NCBI GenBank assembly: GCA_023053685.1
Contig: JALIGW010000002.1
Coordinates: 248,659,856-248,723,855, forward strand
DNA length: 64,000 bases
DNA from: Diadophis punctatus similis
Taxonomy: Eukaryota; Chordata; Lepidosauria; Squamata; Dipsadidae
Reading direction: 5' to 3'
The position numbers and the translations under genes were made by a program. Below the pieces are notes generated by a model that saw nothing but the letters and a program-made list of their open reading frames with translations, did not search any database and was not told the DNA's origin. Below, piece after piece: positions 58,454-64,000 of this stretch (position 1 is its first letter; each line of letters starts with the position of its first letter).

Positions 58454-59075
58454 TTGTTAACAGTTAAATAGCATTGAATACTGGGGCATATTGAATATTG
58501 AACTATTTTATCCAGATTATCCATAGACTTCAGTTTCTCAGTATTCCTAGCACAGGGGTTAGCAACCCGCGGCTCTGGAGCCACATGTGGCTCTTTCATC
58601 CCTCTGCTGCGGCTCCTTGTCGCTCAAAATATGCGTCACAACTGCCAATGTGCAACAACCACCGACGCGCAAGTTATTAAGCTTTTCGACCCCCGGTAGG
58701 CAAACCATGACTAAATCCAAGAAAAGAAAAGTTTCAGTAGAAAACAGAATCTTTAATTCATATATATGCTAGTTTTGTGGCCGCTCAGGAAATAGTCAGG
58801 CACCGGAAGAGTTTTGTGGCTCCCGGTGTTTTCTTTTCTGTGGGAAACGGGTCCAAATGGCTCTCTGAGTGTTTAAGATTGCTGACCCCTGTCCTAGCAC
58901 AACAGCTTTTGTCTACCATAGTTAATAGGACTATGTTTTAAGTATTGTCTTTATAGGCACAAATATAAATTTATTTTATTTATGAAGTAATATTATTCTA
59001 CATTCCTGCTTTAGTATCAGTTTATCTTCTTTATGAGGGATAGCAAACAAGTAAAATTAATAACCAATAAATTTT
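58454..59075 (+). promoter_or_regulatory. Probable 3' UTR of the CX3CR1-like gene
   Basis: An AATAAA signal at 59066-59071 is the first good polyadenylation signal after the stop. A hAT element (58553-58891) lies inside this interval, so it would be transcribed if the site is used. Confidence 0.45.
58553..58891 (+). mobile_element. hAT element, CAGGGGTTAGCAACC termini
   Basis: Inverted ends CAGGGGTTAGCAACC and GATTGCTGACCCCTG, perfect TCCTAGCA duplication at 58545-58552 and 58892-58899. Inserted 100 bases after the CX3CR1-like stop codon. Confidence 0.93.
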
Positions 59076-59840
59076 TTTATTGTTTACATCCTTGTTTCTT
59101 ACTATTTATTTTTTAAGCAGTTACATCCTTGTTCCACAACATATTATTCAGAGGGAGAAAGGTTTTATATTGGAATCTCTGCCTGTGAAGTACTGTTCTA
59201 TTTCACATAAATGGAGGAATAGGAAGAATTACTACAGAATAAAGCTATAGTGGCTCACCTACACCACAGATCTTGGTGCTATTCTAAGCAACTGAAGAAT
59301 TTGGTACTCTGCTGTGTTTCTACTATCCTCTTTAACCACTAGAACAAGAGATTAGGCATTAAAAGGAAAAGATAGGGGGCATTCAGATCATAGGATATGT
59401 TTGACAGAATTAAAGAAAGTTAGAGTTGGAAAAGGTATTGGAAAGTATTCAGTCCAAATTCCTACCAAATGCAAGAATCCAACATAGAGCATCACCAACA
59501 AATGGTCATCCAGCCTCTGTTTAAATATTTATAGAAAGAAGGTAAGTCGTGCCCTACTGAGTTAGATCCCTGACATACCTAGTTTACCAATATGTTCTCA
59601 GAGTAACCAACCAACTGCACAAAAAAGCCCACTTCTAACCACTGGGTCTGAAAGGCAATGACACAGCCACTATGCCATAACTCTCGCGAGTTCCATAAAT
59701 AAAGTTGTCACATTATGTTGATTCATCTTAATTATATTAAACTCTAGTTTGCAATATGTTTAGTAAAACAGATATAGAAGTTGTAGGTGCTTCATCTCTG
59801 GAGGTTTTTAAGAAAAGACTCGACAGCCACTTGTCTGAAA
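59076..59840. other. AT-rich flank with old CR1 remnants
   Basis: A minus-oriented CR1 tail can be seen at about 59410-59470 and a plus-oriented tail starts at about 59765. No gene. Confidence 0.45.
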
Positions 59841-59896
59841 TGGTATAGGGCAGTGATGGCGAACCTTTTTCCCTCAGGTGCCGAAAGCATGTGCGC

Positions 59897-60268
59897 CAGA
59901 GGTGGGTTTCAGTAGGTTCTGACCAGTTCTGGAGAACCGGTAATGGAAATTTTGAGTAGTTCAGAGAACCAATAGCAGAAATTTTGAGTAGTTCAGAGAA
60001 CCAATAGCAGAAATTTTGAGTAGTTCAGAGAACCAATAGCAGAAATTTTGAGTAGTTCGGAGAACCAGTAAATACCACCTCTGACTGGCCCCGCCCCCGT
60101 GTATTCTTTGCCTCCTGAGTCCCAGCTGATTGGGAGGGAATGGAGATTTTGCAGTATCCCTCCCCTGGAGTGTGGTGGGAATGGAGATTTTACAGTATCC
60201 TTCCCCTGCCAGACCCACCAAGCCACGCCCACAGGACCGGTAGTAAAAAAATTTGAAACCCACCACTG
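59897..60268 (+). mobile_element. MITE with CAGAGGTGGGTTTC termini, nested
   Basis: Ends CAGAGGTGGGTTTCAG and TTGAAACCCACCACTG are inverted, related to 16838-17217. The interior has four copies of an about 33-bp unit (AATTTTGAGTAGTTCAGAGA). Confidence 0.8.
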
Positions 60269-60280
60269 GCGTGTGCATGC

Positions 60281-60288
60281 GATTTATT

Positions 60289-60371
<83 letters not shown>

Positions 60372-60832
60372 TTTTGAAGTTCTTCTATGCCGCCCTACTC
60401 CCTAAGGACTCAGGGCGGCATACACCATTTTAAAAAAACACCAGAGAATAAAAAACAATAAAAAACAATTTTTAAAAAGTTAAAAAGAAAAACATACAAC
60501 ACCATACATACATGGGGGAGACCTCAGTTGAAAAATTGTCTCAGAACCCTGCCTGCAGGAAGAGCCATGTCTTAATGGCTTTTCGGAAGGCCAGCAAGGT
60601 GGGGATGATTCTGATCTCTGGGGGAAGTTGGTTCCAGAGAACAGGGCCCCCCACAGAGAAGGTCCTCCCCCTAGGCCCCGCCAGTCGGCATTGTTTGGCT
60701 GACGGGATCTGGAGGAGACCCACTGTGTGGGACCTGACCGGTCGAAGGGAAGTATGAGGTAGAATGCGGTCCCGGAGGTAACCTGGTCCTAAGCCATGTA
60801 GGGCTTTAAAGATGATGATCAACACCTTATCA
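60281..60832 (-). mobile_element. L2-type LINE 3' end with (ATTT)n tail, nested
   Basis: The minus strand encodes KVLIIIFKALHGLGPGYLRD and SVGGPVLWNQLPPEIRIIPT, the L2 ORF C-terminus, ending in GCCGCCCTGAGTCCTTAGGG and an AAAT array (60285-60375). Confidence 0.85.
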
Positions 60833-61270
60833 TCCACATGCGAGTGCCCACACCCATAATTCAATGCCTGGGAAGGGCGAAAATGGCCTCCCTTGCCCCC
60901 GCAGGGGTCCTCTGGAGGCCGGAAACGGCCCATTTCCCAACTTCCGGTGGGCTCGTTAGGCCCGTTTTTCATCCTCCCCAGGCTCCAGAGGCTTCCCTGG
61001 AGCCTGGAGAGGGCAAAAACGCCCATGCCCCCCGGAAGCCTAAAATGCCCTCCCAGAGCCTCCGCGTGAGCCAAAAATCAGCTGGCTGATGATGCACACA
61101 CATGCACATTGTAGCTGAGGTAGGGCAACAGCTCACGTGCCAGCAGATATGGCTCCGCATGCCACCTGTGGCACGTGTGCCATAGGTTCGCCATCAGTGG
61201 TATAGGGTCTCCTGCTTGAGCAGGGGATTAGACTAAAAGACCTCCAAGGTGTCTTCCAGTTCTATTCTGA

Positions 61271-61944
61271 TTATTATTATTATTACCTCTCTCTTTCAGA
61301 AATTCTGAAACTTCAACCTTGAGCTTTTCAGATTACTTGAATACTGACAAGTTTTGGACAGCAGCAACTTTTGTCTACAAACATGACTCTCACTGGATTA
61401 ATTAAGTAACCAGACAATACAATTTTTTGAAATTACTGTATATGCTTTCCTAAAATGGGGAAAACTGAGAAAGAAAATAATGACCTGGGAAAAAAATTTA
61501 AAAAAAATAAAAACACTATATAATTATTCTTTGATGAAAAATGAATATTTCTTCTGGCAAAGACAGAAGATCTAGCTCTATTTCAACCGTACCACAAGTT
61601 GTAAAAGGAGAAATAAACCATCTTGTTAAAAAAAAGTACAGAGAACCTGCAGAGGAAAGTCCTACATGAAGCTAACAAACTAGACAGATTAACCACTTCT
61701 GGTTTTTGCCCTCCATGTGTTCTGTTTTGAAATCAGCTGAACTAGCACAACCACATAATGCAAGTGGCCTTCCTTTAGATTTCTGATAATAATTTCTAAA
61801 TTTTATCTCAGCCAAATATGCAAACAAGGACACAATGGACTCAAACCAGGAAACCACTCAAGTTTCATTTAAATGTAAAGAGAAATGTGTCAATGATAAG
61901 ATCTATGCAACAGTAGAATAGTATATGGATATGGATACTTCATC
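61271..61944. other. AT-rich, no gene recognised
   Basis: No supported feature. Confidence 0.4.
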
Positions 61945-62119
61945 CCTGATCTGGCCTGTGGGGTCGACCTGGAAACAGCGAAGGACCGGCCCGTGGGGCC
62001 TCTGCCAGTGAAAACGGAGCTCAGGAGGGCCGTGTGTGACCCTCTCGAGCTCCGTTTTCACTGGCAGAGGGTTGCAGGAGACCATCCCAGCTGAAAACGG
62101 AGCTCAGGAGACCATTGTT

Positions 62120-62147
62120 TTATTTTTTTATTTTTTTATTTTTATAT

Positions 62148-62222
<75 letters not shown>

Positions 62223-62860
62223 CTTAATTTGTCAAACATGTATAGGATAGCAGTAGTTTGTATAAACATAAGTAAAAAGTAACGATAAAAGAGGACAATA
62301 GGACAGTAGGACAGGGACGGTAGGCACAGGGGTGCGCTTATGCACGCCCCTTACAGACCTCTTAGAAACGGGGAGAGGTCGACTGTAGACAGTCTAAGGT
62401 TAAAGTTTTTGGGGTTTGGGGAAGAAACCAGAGAGTCAGGTAGTGCATTCCAGGCATTGATCACTCTGTTGCTGAAGTCGTATTTTCTGCAGTCGAGTTT
62501 GGAGCGCTTTACATTTAGTTTGAATCTAGTGCGTGCTCGTGTATTGTTGCTGTTAAATTGTGGGCAAAGATCGCAGGAGACAGACTTCAGAACAGCTCTT
62601 TTATTAGCTCACTCAAGCAACCAGCAAAACATGGTCTGACAGCTAGCCCTTTTATAGAGAGCTGTGAGACACAACAACCTATAGCATTTGAGCATTGCGG
62701 TTGAAGCTGAAGTAGTCATTGACAGGTAGGACATTTTGGTATATGATTTTATGAACTACATTTAGATCAGATCGGAGGCGACGTAGTTGTAAATTGTCTA
62801 ATCCCGGTATTTCAAGTCTGGTGGAATAAGGTATTTTGTTGTGAGCGGAGGAGTGAAGGA
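62120..62860 (-). mobile_element. CR1/L3-type LINE 3' end with (ATTT)n tail, carrying a solo LTR
   Basis: The ATTT array (about 62133-62222) is the tail of a minus-strand LINE whose 3' UTR (TTATGCACGCCCCTTACAGA) and C-terminal codons match 9000-9340. Confidence 0.85.
62551..62694 (-). mobile_element. Very short solo LTR, 144 bp, with 4-bp target duplication
   Basis: Bounded by TG and CA, with TTGC at 62547-62550 and 62695-62698. On the minus strand it has a TATA box (TATAAAAGG) and about 50 bases later AATAAAAG, the normal order of an LTR. It interrupts LINE sequence that is continuous elsewhere. No internal retroelement genes. Confidence 0.75.
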
Positions 62861-63029
62861 CTCCTCATGTCACTGGCAGAATGCTCGGGCCACCACAGGT
62901 ACCCCGTGACATGGGTGATGACAAGCTGGTCATGACCACCCTGGCAACACCCCCCCTCCCCCCCCCGAGGTAAAACACAACCCTGATGCGGCCTTCAATG
63001 AAATCGAGTTTGACACCCCTGTGTTAGAT

Positions 63030-64000
63030 GGACAAAAAGTGTGACTAAATTCCTGATATTTTTATGCCACCCTAGACTAACGTGGCTGTCCTCCTAAAAT
63101 GTCCAATCCAAACTATGCCCCTTAAACATATTGCCAGGTCCCATAGATCTCTATCGGAAGCTTAACATTCTGATGAGATGGGGAAGAATTTGAGGTATGC
63201 TTGCATGGGGGTTTCTTTGTTCTTTTTCTCTGCTTTGATGTACCTTTGGGATGTTGGGGAGGGAGACAGAATGTGCCTTGGGCCGTCTGTTTTGTCTCAC
63301 CATTGGATGAGCAGTCCGAGAATCAAACAAGCCAGCATACAAGGCACAAGCACACAAGGCAGAACTGGATACGTTGCTCTAGCAACACTCCTCAGGGCGG
63401 GGTTAAGTAGGCAACGCTGGTGCAGCCCTTCATGACAGGGGAGGTTGCCTCCTCATGAGTAACCTAGTGTTATGCCTGCCTCCTCTCTGTTCTATGTGTC
63501 CTTGGATCAGGAGGAGATGTAGATTCCACCTCCTCCTCATTGCTAACGGATGGCAGTAGCTCTCAGTTCTCACCTGGAGCCTCCAGGCCAACTTGCTGAA
63601 GCTGTGGCTCACCTCCCTCAGCCTCAGCCTGTGGCTAGTCCTTTCAACCCAGCTGAGGCTGCTCTATCAGGCTAGTATTTTCTGAACCTCAATCCTGACC
63701 AATACTCAGCTCCATGCTTTCCTCTGCAGATTCAAATTCACCTTCCACATCTCACATCTGGAGTGGAGTCCAGGGGCGGATCCATGACAGACATACACTT
63801 TTCATAATGGCTGCGTCTTAATGATAAGAGAATAGATCTTGTTGTGGCATTTCATCGGGTGTTCGAAAAGTTCTATCCTGTCACCCATCTGTGCCCTTTC
63901 TAAAGGTTTTTTTCAGCTGCTGTTCCCAAGATTTGGGTTCAAATTCCCCTATCAACCTTGTCATTCTTCTTCATGGACCTTACAGCTAATCTTCAGAAGA
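63030..64000. other. No gene recognised; CT-rich stretch shared with about 22.7-22.9 kb
   Basis: Frames are short and without domains. The CTCCTCCTCATTGC-type text at 63520-63640 weakly resembles 22830-22940. It could be LTR-derived. Confidence 0.35.

Larger units (their letters stand above)
59851..61199 (-). mobile_element. OC1-like hAT element opened by nested insertions
   Basis: The left end CAGTGATGGCGAACC and right end GGTTCGCCATCAGTG are flanked by a perfect GTATAGGG (59843-59850 and 61200-61207). Only about 59851-59896 and 60833-61199 are hAT sequence; the middle is a MITE and an L2. The target is a CR1 tail that resumes at 61208. Confidence 0.93.
61945..63023 (-). mobile_element. hAT element (CAGGGGTGTC family) split by a LINE
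   Basis: GC-rich interior text (GCTCCGTTTTCACTGGCAGA) at 61945-62118 and the right terminus GATTTCATTGAGGGCC-type ending in reverse orientation (GAGTTTGACACCCCTG, about 63008-63023) belong to the family at 24834-25244. A LINE occupies about 62120-62860. Confidence 0.7.

Overview
The window is nuclear DNA from a squamate reptile, most likely an advanced snake. The diagnostic evidence is the repeat content: a Sauria-type SINE, a BovB-type LINE fragment, CR1/L3-type LINEs whose 3' ends run into AATAG/ATTCT pentamer arrays (the snake 'microsatellite seeding' pattern), GATA arrays of the Bkm kind, and many hAT elements whose ends resemble OC1 (OposCharlie1). Protein-coding sequence is a small minority; most of the 64 kb is layered transposon debris. 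There are no tRNA, rRNA, CRISPR or prokaryotic features.

Layout. 1-2.9 kb: minus-strand L1, running off the left edge. 3.3-5.4 kb: decayed C2H2 zinc-finger exon with a 15-finger open core. 5.6-10.8 kb: an L1 with an inverted 5' end, later split by a SINE, a CR1/L3-type LINE and a DNA transposon. 11-15 kb: GC-rich, CpG-rich sequence with GGA, GA and GATA arrays and an array of CR1 tails. 15.4-19.0 kb: a three-exon GIMAP pseudogene. 20-27.6 kb: LTR-like sequence, DNA transposons, Sauria SINE, BovB and nested LINE/hAT copies. 27.9-28.6 kb: an intact GIMAP GTPase exon on the minus strand. 30.4-31.0 kb: degenerate interstitial telomeric repeats. 32-34.8 kb: GC-rich, interferon-response-like motifs and CR1 tails. 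34.8-37.2 kb: an intact three-exon GIMAP gene, paralogue of the pseudogene. 37.2-57 kb: almost only transposons, becoming AT-rich. 57.4-58.5 kb: an intact single-exon chemokine receptor closest to CX3CR1. 58.5-64 kb: hAT, L2 and LINE nests and a very short solo LTR.

Genes. Both real loci are immune genes. GIMAPs are lymphocyte GTPases that act on membranes and affect cell survival; here one has a C-terminal membrane helix and another a CaaX-like end, so they probably use different anchors. CX3CR1 is the fractalkine receptor of monocytes, microglia and cytotoxic lymphocytes. The GIMAP pair is a segmental duplication in which one copy has died, and the living copy acts as a paralogous empty site that dates transposon insertions in the dead one.

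Limits: family names for transposons come from remembered hallmarks, not from a search. Gene models rest on reading splice sites and frames by eye.
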